From contig CANTUZ010000001.1 in NCBI GenBank assembly GCA_947846985.1, forward strand, positions 2,852,001 to 2,916,000: a stretch of 64,000 nt of DNA, read 5' to 3'. The position numbers and the translations under genes were made by a program. Shown here one piece after another: positions 25,276-37,700 of the stretch. The number at the start of each line of letters is the position of its first letter. Position 1 is the first letter of the stretch. The notes under the pieces are model-generated. The model had not been told where the DNA came from and made no database searches. It saw only the letters and a list, made by a program, of their open reading frames with translations. Origin of the DNA: Fratercula arctica. Its lineage: Eukaryota; Chordata; Aves; Charadriiformes; Alcidae.

Positions 25276-26170
25276 CTAATTTGGCAAGATGCCATTACCT
25301 TTTAAGATAAAGGATAAGGTATTGAGATAGGACCTCCATGACCATGTAGATGTTGTGTTCACTAAGTACGAGCAGAAAAATGTCAGCTGTGAAATAATCC
25401 TAGACAAAATGGTGCACAACACAAAAGTGCAACACAACCTATGAAGGGGGATAAAAATCTTTTTGAGATCCTTGAGCCAGTGCAGTTTTCTCTTCGCAGC
25501 TGGCTCTGAGGAGCTTTTCACTGTCTTGATCCTGTCTCCATCCTACAGCAATGAGCCCATGGGGAGCCAGCGCTCATGGTCATGTCTCCGGAGAGCTGCT
25601 TGCTTCTCCGCAGCTTCCAGCTCCCCTTTCAGCTGCATTATGTTGTTCCTCCAACTCTCACATATCTGGGTGAGCTCTCTCAATGCCTCCTGTAACTGGG
25701 AGGTCTGTTGTTTTTCTTTCTTGTATTGCTGCTGGACACCTTCCAATTCGTCCTCGAGGCACTGGGCGCAATTTCTGATTTTTTGAGCTTGGCTTCTGTT
25801 TCCTAGCATGTCTGTTACATTTTGATATGCAGCCTTGCCATGCAGCCAGCTGGTCAGCCAAACCATTGATTGGCAAGATGAGTCATTTATTGGCACTCTT
25901 CAGGGTTTTATTTTTGTATTCTAGTAGTCGGAGTCTTTCTTCCTGTTGTTGCACTGTGTCTTTGATATTCTTCCTTTCCTTCTGCAACTCTTCTACCAAC
26001 ATCTTGTTGCAGTCTATCTGAGCTTGCAAGCCATGGGTCAGCATTTGCATGTCTTTGATTTCTTCTTTCAGCTAGTAGTTTCTCATGCTGAGGTTGGTGA
26101 CCAAATCTCTGAGGTCCCATATTTGATTTCACAATGTTGCATTGAAAGAGGTCAGATCTTGAAGTGACAT
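25276..26170 (-). pseudogene. TMCO5-like (transmembrane and coiled-coil domain 5) intronless pseudogene
   Basis: On the minus strand from ATG 26170-26168 to TAG 25278-25276 there is a near-continuous reading of about 298 codons, against 288 in human TMCO5A. It predicts a long coiled coil and then one hydrophobic C-terminal segment (CCTFVLCTILSRIISQL) after a basic LKDLKKIF, ending ...ILPN. TMCO5A has the same order: KNKTL in the coiled coil, a later NCxQ, KKIF before the membrane segment, and an end in MLPH. The copy is broken by in-frame stops at 26131-26129, 26074-26072, 25885-25883 and 25545-25543 and by one frameshift between about 25880 and 25800. TMCO5 genes are multi-exonic, and no intron interrupts this copy, so it looks retro-copied. 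No poly(A) remnant is seen. TMCO5 proteins act in spermatids. The family match is from memory of motifs; another coiled-coil tail-anchored protein is possible. Confidence 0.65.
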
Positions 26171-28005
26171 TTGCTGTGAATGTCTGTGCTAGTGATGGAG
26201 GAAAGGAGTGCGGTTTGGAGAGGAGGAAAACAAAGTAAAATTTTGATCACACTGATTAGTCCAAATCTGATGTTTAGGGTTATTGCATTTGATCACCTGT
26301 CCTGCTCCTAGTGACCGTTTCTCTTTAACAGCAGTACATAATTACTCACATGGATTAAAGCTGTTATGAAAATTGGATGAGGTATATTTGGGCCCATCCC
26401 TTTGGCCCTGGAAGAACAGAAATCTGCAATACATGAGCTGGGTATCTGTCAAGTATATGGCTTGAGTCCAAGCAAACCAGGCTGCAATCATCTTTAGATC
26501 TAGCTTTTAAAAAAAAAAAAAAAAAAATCAATCTAGAGAAATTTCTCCTAGCAAGTCCACATCTTCCCTAGACTATTTCACCCCCTTTCTTGCTGTTTAG
26601 GAATACCAACTAAGACTCATTTAACTAAGAAGCCTGGATTGAACCAAGGACCTGGTAAGAAAACATAAAAAAAAAAAGGCCAAAAAAGCTGATATTCTCA
26701 GGATCAAGAGGTTTTTCCCCCTTTCACTCCAAGCAGTGCACTCCTAGAGCCCCAGTCTCAAGAAATCACAAATAATAGAGGAGATTTATGCTTTTGGAAG
26801 ACACCATGCTCTCTCCTTCTCTTTTCCTCTAATTAAGGCATTCCAGGAGTTCTTACAGGAGGTATTAGCAAAGGTATCAAAGCTCTCCATAGTGACTAAC
26901 TCAAACCCCGCCATTTTTTAACTCTTAAGGCCTGATGCAGAGCATAGGAAAGTTAATAAATAGCTTTTTACTAACTACAGCAGCCTCAGGGCCAAACCCT
27001 CTTTAGCCCCTGATGTAAAAGGCACGCACAAGCTCCCATCAAGAAACTTGTGTCTAAAAATGCAGAATGGCTCTGAATCAAATTTTATTTTCATAATGAC
27101 TCAAGGGGGAAAAAAAAGCTGCCTTTATGCCAATGAATAGATGCATCTTCAGGCCATGCAAAAGTAGATGATGGGGATGGTACGGTGAGCCCTTGGGGGT
27201 GCCTTCACCCATCTGCACCAGGCCCATCAACCATTTAACATGCTAAAATAGGTACCCACTGCCCCACATTTGTAATGCCTTTAATCTCTCAATGCCCCTC
27301 TTTTAGAAGTGTTTGTTCAACTTCCATGCAACAAGGGCAGTTTGATACCTCCAAAGTAGGAAGTATCTGCCTCCCACTGAACCCGATGGGATATGGGTGC
27401 CCCAAGGGGCTGTTGTTCCGCTTTGTTTGCTCAGGGTTGCCCAGCAAGTCAATGGTAGAACATGGATTTCAACGTACATCTCTCATGGTCTGTGCCAGGG
27501 CTTTTGCAGTCTCAATTCAGCTCCTGCAGGCTGCTGCTTGCATGCAAACACAAGCTTGCCTGGTTACAAACCCTCGCATTGTCTGCAGTGCCTTGGCCAA
27601 AGAGAACTGAAGCGGGCTTTGCATGACTCCAATGCAAAACCACAGGCTGGCTGGGGGAGCTGGGAAAGACAGCACTAGACAGGCAAAGACATTTTAGCCT
27701 TAGAAAGAGAAACGTGACAGATGCCAGAAGTGGTTTAAAGACAGCAAATAAGGAATATCTGGTCATTCTCATGATGCGCAAACTAGAGGGTGTTTAATTA
27801 AATTACAAGGTGGGAAGCTATGGATGTGCTGAAGTAGGTATTTCCTTTCATGTCACTGCCACAAGAAATTGTGGATGCCAAAAATTTGCATGGGCTCAGG
27901 AAAGCAAATGGACAAATTTCGTGGAATAAAAATCCTACAGGGTGTATTAACATAAAGATTCAAGAAAACCATGAGCTGCAAACTGTGAGCTGCAAAATAT
28001 ACAGT
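26171..28005. other. Unique DNA without genes
   Basis: No supported coding. A-tracts lie at 26509-26527 and 26670-26680. A MIR-like core lies at about 27395-27480. The 111-codon frame near 27275-27610 has no recognisable domain and partly overlaps the SINE-like text. Confidence 0.5.
27395..27480 (+). repeat. MIR-like SINE core
   Basis: The string ggttgcccagcaagtcaatg followed by gtagaacatggatttcaacg matches the pattern of the MIR core (gcccagc...agtggcagagctgggatttgaac). It is diverged, with no ends recognisable. Confidence 0.45.
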
Positions 28006-28530
28006 GAAAGCTCTGGTGAGACCCCACCTGGAGCACTGTGTCCAGTTCCGGGGACACCAACTTAAGAAGGACATGGAGCTGTTGGAGCGGGCCATGGAGA
28101 TGCTGGGAGGGCTGGAGCCCCTCTGTTGTGAGGACAGGCTGAGAGAGCTGGGGGGGTTCAGCCTGGAGAAGAGAAGGCTCCGGGGAGACCTTAGAGCCCC
28201 TTCCAGTCCCTCAAGGGGCTCCAGGAAAGCTGGGGAGGGACTCTGGATCAGGGAGGGGAGCCATGGGATGAGGGGGAACAGTTTTACACTGGAAGAGGGG
28301 AGATTTAGGTTGGATATCAGGAAGAAATTTTTCACTCTGAGGGTGGTGAGCCTCTGGCCCAGGTTGCCCAGAGAAGCTGTGGCTGCTCCATCCCTGGAGG
28401 GGTTCAAGGCCAGGTTGGATGGGGCTTGGAGCAACCTGGTCTAGTGGGAGGTGTCCCTGCCCAGGGCAGGGGGGTGGAACTAGGTGATCTTTAAGGTCCC
28501 TTCCAACCCAAACCATTCCATGATTCTATA
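28006..28530 (+). mobile_element. CR1 LINE 3' part, sense, GC-rich subfamily
   Basis: It begins at gtgagaccccacctggagca and ends ccattccatgattctata, with the GC-rich block (gagctgggggggttcagcct) in between. A small internal deletion lies near 28095 relative to the copies at 2.5 and 37.9 kb. The antisense 193-codon frame over it is a repeat shadow. Confidence 0.95.
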
Positions 28531-29848
28531 CCTACTTAAAACTTCTGTGAGTCTTGAAATATTGGATTAGAAAGATGTTTAACCTGAGCCCAAATAGCTG
28601 TTCCTGGTGTCTAAAAGGTTCACCAAGGGCCCATGTAATGCCTGCTCCAAACCCAAAGACCCAAGGGCAGGCTCTGTTTCAGCCTTCACACTACATGCAA
28701 TATAAATTACAGAAATGTCCTGTTGGGCTGAGCTGAATTTGCCTCGGAGAGATGATTTGGCCTTTAACAGCTTTTGTGCCAGAGATGGAGGGATATGGGG
28801 GCTACAAAGAGATATAAAGCAGCTGTCTGCAGTGTGCCCCTCAAAAAGATTAAGTGAGGGGGGTGATCCTGATTATGAGCTTTTTATTTGAAGGCAGGGG
28901 AAACAACACAGATTTATTCAGGTCAGGGGAATTCTGAGCAGATGATCACATGCTAAATATTTATGTCCAGCTTGGGGACTCCTTGGAATGGTATTTTTCC
29001 ACCCGTCTGTAATGAAGCTGGCAGCAGACGCTCTCCAGAGCTCATTAATGTAGTGGTAACTATGTCTATAAATCCAGACCTCAGGACTCTCTTGGGCAGA
29101 CGACAAGGCTGGGTTTGCTTTGACTGTAGATGAGATTTTTGACAGAGGATCAGAAGCTTTTCCAGCTCTGAACCAGTGAGATTTTGTCCCGTGCTTGCTG
29201 ACTTTGCTTCCCTGGCTGGTGACAATTTGCTTTCTAACCAGGGGCCAAAGAGGTGATCTGCTGGCTTTGATGCAAAGTCACTTCCTCAAATAGCAGACAA
29301 AACAGATGACAAAGGCTCAGGGCATTCCTTCTCTCTTTCCCTGTCCCCTGCTCTGTCTCCAACACCAGTTGGTGATGCAGAATTTCTGTTTCCACCAGGA
29401 ATGTCCTCTCCGCCAACCTGGGGTTGGTGGTCACCTCCTAGAGAAGCACTGATGATGCTTCTCAGGTCAGCATCCAGCCATCCCGCTCAGACACAGATGG
29501 GAATGCGGTCAGCACACAGTGAATTATATGAAACACCTTTCTATAGGGTTTTCTTACAATCTCACTTCTTTCCTGGTTGCTGGGTGGTTTTGATCTCAGC
29601 CCACGCCCTCCCGGTGGGGGACAATAGGTCTTGGCTTGTCTTTGGTTTAGGTGTTGCCACATGTTTTTTCTTAAACCTGGCTGTGTTACTATCAGTTGTA
29701 ATGACAGCAGAGCACCTTAGGAACCGGTCTACCCAGGGATGACCAGCTCTTTTTAGAGGCCTCAGCCCATCTGCTGAGACACTGACAGGGGCCAGAGGAT
29801 GCTTTTGCCTCAGAGGAGGTGGATGTGGAAGAGAACTGGTGGAGGGCG
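28531..29848. other. Unique DNA without genes
   Basis: No coding is supported. 28900-29200 is free of repeats. Confidence 0.45.
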
Positions 29849-30008
29849 TTGTTGAAAGAGGTTGTGCAAGCCCCATCCTTGAAGGTTTTCAAGCCACAAC
29901 TGGATAAACCCCTGAGCCCAAACCCCAGCAATGGCCCTGCTGTGAGCAGGAGGTCCCACTAGAGACGACCTGAGGCCCCTTTCAGCCTGCATTGACAGTG
30001 ATCCTATG
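29849..30008 (+). mobile_element. Diverged CR1 3' fragment, sense
   Basis: The order of gttgtgcaagccccatcctt, ttcaagccacaactgg, gtgagcaggaggtcccact, gacgacctgaggcccctttc and gatcctatgg parallels the last 160 bp of CR1, with many substitutions. This is an older insertion than its neighbours. Confidence 0.7.
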
Positions 30009-31554
30009 GTATAACTGTTTGAGTTTATCAGGAGAGGCTGCTAAGCAACGGAGAGAGCATCTCTCCTGCCCCAGGTGGGTTAAATCTCCCAGTGGAGACC
30101 ATCCATCCACTGGGGACCAAGGGGTGACCTGCAGGCATAATGTGGGGCTGAAACGCCCCCAAACACATACAGATCCCCATGCTGCCATTCTCATTTTTCA
30201 GCCTTTGTTCTAGTCTTTTTAGTCACACTGGCTCAACACGTTCCACACCAATGCAGATGCATTTTTTCTCCTTTGAAAGGGCTTTCTTCTATAGGAGGTT
30301 TAATCCTCCCCCCCGGCTCCATGCTTGGTACCCATCCTACCATCTACCCCTATAATTGCATAGATATTATGGAGAAGTGTTGCTTCCATGAAGGCCAGCG
30401 GGGTCAAAATGGAAATGTAGGTATTCAGCATGAAATTTATTTGTCCTCCAGCTGATACACATGGAAAGTGTCAGAAGAGGTGATTGATGGGCTGAGCATT
30501 GCCCAACGTACAGGCAGAGGCGACAGCCAACCCAGCCTGAGGATGACCCTTTGTGTGCAGACCGGTCCCCAAACCCACTGATAAATAAATGCACGTGCAA
30601 GTCAACAAGAATATTTCCTATGTGGGCAGATGAGAAGGAATAAAAAATATTTACTCCCTCCACTGTCAGTCTTCAACCAATTTATTCCAGGAAAAACAGA
30701 GCGAGTCAAGAAAACGATGTGAGCAATAAGACGGGAATGGAGCTACCCTGCTGGGAATTCATCTGAACAGATGGATCTCCCACTGTATAAATATTTGATT
30801 GTGTTCCTGATCAAAGGCACGTAGAGCAATACAGTAACCTGTGTTCAAGCAGGAAAAGAAAAAAGCCTTTCTTTTAATATAAATCTTGCCCCACTCAAGC
30901 CCTCCCCCGCCCTTAAAGAACAGCAATTAAAGGAGGGGGAAAAAAAGGCAATTATCATATAGAAGTGTTCAAGGAAGAGCAAAGAAAGTGTCAGAAAATT
31001 GCAGGTTTTTTTGTGGGTCACCTGGGGGGCAGGAGCAGTTTATTTGCCCAGCCTGATCTGCCATAAAGGCTGGGCATTAGCTTGGTTTCAGTCTCTGCTG
31101 AGCAAATAGATGTTTATATGGTTGGCCACTAACTCCATTTTGTGACTGACCTTGCCCTCTTCTCCTCCCGTATGGAAAAAAAAAAAATCCTTATTTTGCA
31201 CAAATCATCCTGGAAGAAACCCTGGAAGTCCTCACATCCACCCACCAAAGAGCACTGGGTTTTTTTGGTTTTTTTTTTTTTCTCCTCTCTAAGCAATTAT
31301 CATCAGTCGGATAAGTCAAGTAATGAGCTTGCCATCTGATGGGTTCTCAGTACATTATTTCACAGTGCACTTGGGAATAAACGGAGGGTGCAGGCATGCA
31401 TGCATATACATATGTGTAGATTTTGCTGTTGCTTGACATTTTGACCTACATTTTTATTGTACAAGACGAATAAAAAGACCATAAAAATTGTAAACTCTCC
31501 GTGCAAAAGCGTTTAGTGTTTCAGGCAGATGGAAATTTTTTTTGCTGTATAGTT
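30009..31554. other. Unique DNA without genes
   Basis: No coding seen. T/A tracts lie at 31178-31188 and 31261-31282. Confidence 0.45.
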
Positions 31555-31557
31555 CAT

Positions 31558-31660
31558 GCAATAATAACAATAATAACAACAATAACAACAACAATAATAG
31601 TAGTTGCTATTATCATTATTTATTATTATTATTAATAATAATAATAACAATAATAATTCA
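31558..31660 (+). repeat. AAT/AAC trinucleotide tract with AT palindrome
   Basis: Imperfect AAT/AAC units lead into a TTA run that inverts to a TAA run. Positions 31620-31647 form a perfect 28-bp palindrome centred on ATTAAT. Confidence 0.9.
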
Positions 31661-31692
31661 ATCCAAAGAAATTTTGGTTAAAATTATGTAAA

Positions 31693-31805
31693 CCCTCTCC
31701 TCTCCTCTCCTCTCCTCTCCTCTCCTCTCCTCTCCTCTCCTCTCCTCTCCTCTCCTCTCCTCTCCTCTCCTCTCCTCTCCTCTCCTCTCCTCTCCTCTCC
31801 TCTCC
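31693..31805 (+). repeat. (TCTCC)n pentanucleotide satellite, about 22 units
   Basis: About 112 bp of uninterrupted TCTCC units; the minus strand is purely (GGAGA)n. The antisense frame of repeated Arg-Gly-Glu-Glu-Arg is a by-product of this tract. Confidence 0.97.
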
Positions 31806-34396
31806 AGAAAGAACACTGAAGAATATCTAAAGGAGGGTTTTCTTCCAAAAAACAGCTGTCATAAATACGTGCAAGGACCAATCCAAACCAAGGGTTTGGT
31901 TTGCTTATGGTGGTGGCTGCAAATATTCTGTATTGGGTGTGAATGATGTATTTACAATGAATCAAGGAGAGATGAAACAAGGTTGGGAAGACCTTCAGAA
32001 AGACGTAGTGAAGCAAGGCCTGAATTTGGGGTATTTGCAAGGTACACTTGCCCCCTCCGATGATCAATGCTTGGGAGCCACCGCCTTGCTCCACTCACTG
32101 GTCATCGGACCAAGAACCCTATTCGCGGCTCCATTTCCTAGGCAGAAGCGCCATCTGCTGCAAGATCAACACTTCTCCACCCAAAAACTCCAAGATTTCA
32201 TCAAAATGCTCCCAGATTGGAAAAAGTGGGAAAGGAGAAGGTGTTTTCTGTCTCCTGGATGGAATGAGGACTCAGTAGGGAAACAAGGCTCCTACCCAAG
32301 TAGACCCTGGGTAGGTGGCACCTCTGCGAAATAACTTTTGCTTCCAGGGAACATTTTGTTCCTCTCCATCTTGGGGTGTCTCCTTGGGCCAAGGGTGCTC
32401 AGATCCCCTTTCCAGTGCATGCAGAGCTGCCAGCTCAACCTGTATGACTGCTATTTAGATTGGTCCTTGTTTCTCTTAGGTGGAAGGATCAGAGAGGATG
32501 GTTGACATGAGCTCTGGAAAGGGGAAGGTTGTTCCCGTTATACTCCTGCAACTGCTACAGTGGAGCTGGGGAGGACCTGGACAAGATTCACAGGATCAGA
32601 GGTTAATCCAGGCTCACCAGCTCCTCTTAGCATCAGGATAGCTTGATGTACCCTGTCTGACATGCATTGACTCAGCCTGTTCTCAGCTTCTTGGGGTCCA
32701 GGTCCTGCAGCTTGAACGTGGCTAGGTAAATAACAGGTGGGCCACCCTGGAGAGGGGGCTGTGTCACCTTCTTGCTTTGGGATGCCCAAGATAACAGGTT
32801 TGTCAGTGGCCATGAATGTTAAACTTTTACTTTTGTCAAATAATTTTTTTTTTTTTTTTTTTTCAAGTAAAAACTTACATCATTGGCAATTGCCTGCCTG
32901 GCTTGGATGGGAGAACATGAATGGCTTCCTGGGGATGTAGGTGAAATCTGGTTGCGCAGCTCGGAGACTGGTCCCATCTTTGACTTGGAGGAGGCCAGAG
33001 ACTTCTCTGTCAGAAAGAAAAAGTGGGTGAAAAAATTCTAATTCAGTGTTTGAGACCCACTGCTCAGGTCACGATATGGCTCAGAAGGGAAACCAAGGCA
33101 TGAGACAATTTTGCCTAATTCTCCAAATCCATCAATAACACTAACACCCCTTTTTCTCAGCATATGAATCTGCAAATAATTCTGACTGCTGTCACCCCTG
33201 CTTGCTCTGAGATATGTGTGCGCGCACAGGACAGGAGGGCTGCAGGCTCAAGCTGACCACTGTGAACATCCCATGCAATGTCCAGACAGGCTCCAAGATG
33301 TAACCTGATGGGTTTAACCTCTGCTTGGGTCCCTCTGAGTCTCACTGCAGCTTGTTCCCTGATCTGGGAAACCACCTTTGAGTGCTGGGGTTCCCATGCA
33401 CTTAAAATCTTCCCTGGCCTCACATATTACAGCTGCTTTTGCTGGAAATATTGTCCCTGTTGGTGCTTTTTAATGGAACATCTTTTTTCCCCCTTTCTTT
33501 CTAAATCACGTGCAATCAGTTACTTTTTTTTCCTCCTTGATTATAAACTCTCCGGAGCAGGGACACTTGCTTTGCTCCATCTATGTTATATGACCACCTA
33601 CCACAACTGGACAGTAGCAGTACCCTTGTCCACGTCTAGGTCTTTTAAATGCTCTGCTGATACATAAAATAATCACTATAAGACCACCATGGACATTTCT
33701 GAAGCTGGGAGGGACAGGCAGTCCCAGACCAGCCACAGGCCGCAGATAAATGTACATCCAATTTTTAGGGATTTTTTTTTTTGGTGTGCTAGTTAAATTT
33801 GGTCCCTTTTAAGGACAGTTTGCAAAACTGAAGACCCACCTGAGGTTGTTTCCAAGCGTTGTGGCCACCACATCTCAGCCTGCCTGCAGTCTTGCTCCTC
33901 ACCAGTGGGTGTCATCTAGAAACCACCAGTCCTGGACTTTGCGGCTCTAGCCATTTCAGCCCACTCTTGTTGTGCTTTCCAGTAGGGTTTCCTCAACCTG
34001 GAAAGGCTGTTGTCCTCCCTGCTGCTACATCCATCCTTACAGCTGCATCTGTAGGTAGAGCTACTGCAGTCTGGGTTTGCAGAGCACGGAGCATGGGGAT
34101 GAGTCCCGGCTTAGCTGTCACTGTCTGGGGCTGTGGTTGGATGAGTTGCAGGTGACAACAACACAACATTGCCCCATCCACGCACCAGGTTTTACCCATC
34201 TTCTCGTTGTAGCCCCCTCTTTAATCCCCTGCCCTGCAACTATGGGTCCTGCTGGACCTCGGCACTGCTTTCATATGGATGGAGCTGGGACCATATGGCT
34301 TTGCAAACACAGACCAACGGGTTTTGGGTACACAGGGAAAATAAGAGATGATTCTTTAGGTCCAACATATTTAAATGAAGTAAGGAGCCAGGTAAG
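31806..34396. other. Unique DNA without genes
   Basis: No frame is recognisable. A T-tract lies at 32846-32863. Short open frames near 31933-32334 and 33278-33667 lack domains and were not called. Confidence 0.45.
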
Positions 34397-34748
34397 ACAT
34401 GGAGAAGAGAAGGTTCTGGGGAGACCTTACTGCAGCCTTTCAGTACTGAAAGGAACATGGGGACAGACTTTTTAGTAAGGCCTGTTGCAATAGGACAAGG
34501 GGTAATGGCTTTAAATTAAAAGAGGGAAGATTTAGATTAGATATAAGGAAGAAATTATTTACGACAATGGTGGCAAAACACTGTCCCAGAGAGGTGGGAG
34601 ATGCCTCATCCCTGGAAACATTCCAGGTCAGGTTGGACGGGGCTCTGAGCAACCTGGTCTAGTTGAAGATGTCCCTGCTCATGGCAGGGGTTTGGATGAG
34701 ATGGCCTTTAAAGGTCCCTTCCAACCCAGACCATCCTGTGATTCCATC
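34397..34748 (+). mobile_element. CR1 LINE 3' part, sense
   Basis: It runs from ggagaagagaaggttctggg to accatcctgtgattccatc. It contains caataggacaaggggtaatg and the 3' motif aaaggtcccttccaaccc. It belongs to a less GC-rich subfamily than the 37.9 kb copy (gttgaagatgtccctgctca). Confidence 0.94.
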
Positions 34749-37700
34749 AAACTCACAGTAATGGCAGCAAAAGTCTGGGAGGATCTGCTGGGGGAAAGAG
34801 TGTGTTTGGGGCATTTTTATCCACAAACTTTTGTCAGAGGTGGCTTGACTGGAGTAGCTCCTGTGGAGGGGCCGAGGTACTGGAGGCTGTTCTAACCCAG
34901 ATTACTGGGTGCTGGAAATGTGAATATTTCTTTTCATGGGTGCCCCGTGCTGCCCAGGCTGAGCTCTGGGCTCTGTTCAGCATTTTAAGACCTTGAGTAG
35001 ACAAGTATGAAGCAGACACATGTCCCTGCTTTGCTGGAGACAAGGGTGCAACGACAGCATGGATGCGCTACAGAAAAAAGGAGTCAGAGCTGGAGTTTGG
35101 TTACAGACCAAACATTGAACATTGGTCCAGATCCCTTCCCAAAACCAGTTCACCTCTGGTCACAACTATCTAAAGGTACATGGGGAAGCAGAGTGGTTTA
35201 TAGGCTCCTAGGAGAAGGACTGAGGCTCAGCATCCAGCTCCACTACAGATCATCCACCTCACCTTGGCCAAAGCCCTCAGCATCACTATAGATGGGTTCC
35301 CAGCTACAAAATGGAGCCTGCCACAGCAGCATGTAGGCACCTTGCAAAGGAGAGGCCACCTATTGCTTGATAGAACCCCTTTCCAGGAAAAAATTTCTCC
35401 TCAAATTTGTTTGGGAGAGAGTTTTTATGACGATAAATCCCCTAAGGGTTGAGGTGGGATAGGTTGGATGGCTGGGAGAGGCAGGGAGGCATCTCAGGAC
35501 ATTGACTCTGTGTCTCAATTTGTTTTCATCAAGCATCCCACCGACTCAGGAAGCAAGAGCCCTGCTAACATCCCACTGTCGCTTGCCATGGAAACGGCTG
35601 AGCCGGTACCGTCAGCAGGCGAGTTAATTGGCGGTGACGCCGTGATGCTCGTGCACAGCACAAACCTTGGAGACCAGGTTTGGAAATGAAACCAAAACCG
35701 GGTTTGCTGGGCAGGTGGGGGTGTGCATCTGTTGGGCTACTGTCTTGGATAAGGACCAGATGGTTGGAAATCTCCAAATATATATGCAATTCCTCCCTTT
35801 CTCCTTTTCTTGGAAAAAATGGGCTGGGATCAGGACATAATATAACACCCTTCCTCGTAACTGCTCACAAGGCCAGCCCTGAATAGACCATGATCACTCT
35901 TGAAAGTTGTCTCAGTGCTCTCCTGTTCCTCGAGCAATCAAGCATCATATGTGTGATGAGAGCTTTGTTTGTTGAACCCTTCTTTGACCCTCTGGCTTTC
36001 AAGGAGAGCTCAGAAGTGCCCACGGGGCTCTGACCCACAGCAAACTGTGGATCCTCCAGCACCATCCCTTAAACAAAGATGCTCTGAGCACATCTTCCTA
36101 GAAACAGTGGTAAGAAATAGGGTGCTTCAGGAGGATGAATGTGTCGACCCCCTCCATCTCACCAAGTATTACTAGCAAAGCACGAGGCCAGCCTGAAGAT
36201 GTCTAGATCTTAGACCAATGAATCTCCTTGACTTGTTGTATTCTTCCACCTTCCTTCTCCTACTCTGTAACATTAAGTGATATCCCTAACCTCCTGGATT
36301 TTGTAGTGATGATTTATGGGGACGTTTGCACCATGGGAAGGCTGAGTGAACACTTTGTCCCTGTGCCTGTTGTGTCTGAGTTCCCATCCACCCCCACAAT
36401 GGGACTCTTTTTGCCTGGTCCTCTCTTCCAGCCACGGCAATGACAGAGCATGCTCTGGGTAAGCACTGAACGATGCAGCTGGGTTGGGCGAAGAGCAGGT
36501 CCCTGTTCTTGTACAGGGAAAAACACAATAGGGATCCCTTCTGGTTGGAGGTGAAAGCCGTACCATGGTTTTTCCCTTATGTGTTGGCTCTTGCTCCAGC
36601 TCAGAAGACCATGTTTGAGCAGCTGTGGGTGAACTCTGGTAGATCTCTGGCTCACAAAGACACAAAGCTGCAAATCTTGGGCACTGATTGACGTCCCCAT
36701 CCATACAAAAGCTCAGCAGCCACCAACCCCACAGATACTGCAAGGGTGATGCCAAAGTCCCTCCTCCAGAAACTAAGATGCCCTGGCGGGATATGGTGGA
36801 GCTGGCAAGGAAAGAAAGCACATGTTTGTCCCTTGCAGCCAAGAGGTGATTGCTGTATCAAATACGTGACCTGAATTTGCAGCAGGTTGTGTGGCCAGTG
36901 GCTTTTTGTCATGAGGATGCCAACTGGGACATGTTCTGCTGTCTCAGCCCATCCTGCTTGGTGCTGTGCCAGCCTGGCTCTCCCCAGCCCCTAGAGCTGC
37001 CACCCTCACTGGAGATGCAGAGGGGGTTTTTGGTGTCCTCAAAAGCCTCCCCAAGCCATCAGGAAGGGAAGGAGTTGCTCCATCCATGTATTATTTCACC
37101 GCGATGAGGCAAAGGCGCTTGCATTAGGCCTTTCCATCAGTCATCCCTCAATTACACCCTGGCTGATTGACTCCTCTCTTCTCTTTCCTTTCAAAAGCAT
37201 GTCATTAATGGGTGAGAGGCTGATTGCACTTCATGTTAATTCAGTTGTCTGGGCCAGAGAGTAAAAAGAATGTTTTCCTGAGATGGATTTACTCCCCTGA
37301 GAGACCCCTCTCCCTCTTCCTCCCCTCCCCTTGCCATCTGCTCATGACAAGTGCTCTTGGCTCTCGTGGTATCCACCAACACCCATCCATCTCCATCAGC
37401 GCAGCTAGCCATGCTGAGCGCACTGCATAATAAAATCTCTGCTCTCTAATTAGCCCTGTGCATGCTGTTTTCCTAGACATGTTAAAAACAGGAATAAAGG
37501 GATGGAGGGTAGGGAGTGGGAGGATACCTTCTCCTCAAATACCTGTTTGTAGCTATCAGGGTAGCTACAGAGGAGGCTGGGAATCAGAAGAAAAGTGTTT
37601 GGGGCTTTTTTGTTTCATGTCTCTGAGATCTGAGGTTTTGGCAGTGGATGTGTTTGCACTGGACCCTTGCACCCAAAAGGTGATTCCTGGAGCAAATATA

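Noticed and set aside
27853..28434. 193-codon minus-strand open frame
   Set aside because: Most of it is the reverse complement of a CR1; similar frames recur over every sense CR1.
31684..32094. Frame encoding repeated Arg-Gly-Glu-Glu-Arg
   Set aside because: It is an artefact of the TCTCC microsatellite read on the minus strand.
36273..36842. 189-codon minus-strand open frame
   Set aside because: No recognisable domain or signal, overlapped by two other long frames in shifted phase, no start context or splice evidence. It remains the longest unexplained frame outside repeats, but is not supported.
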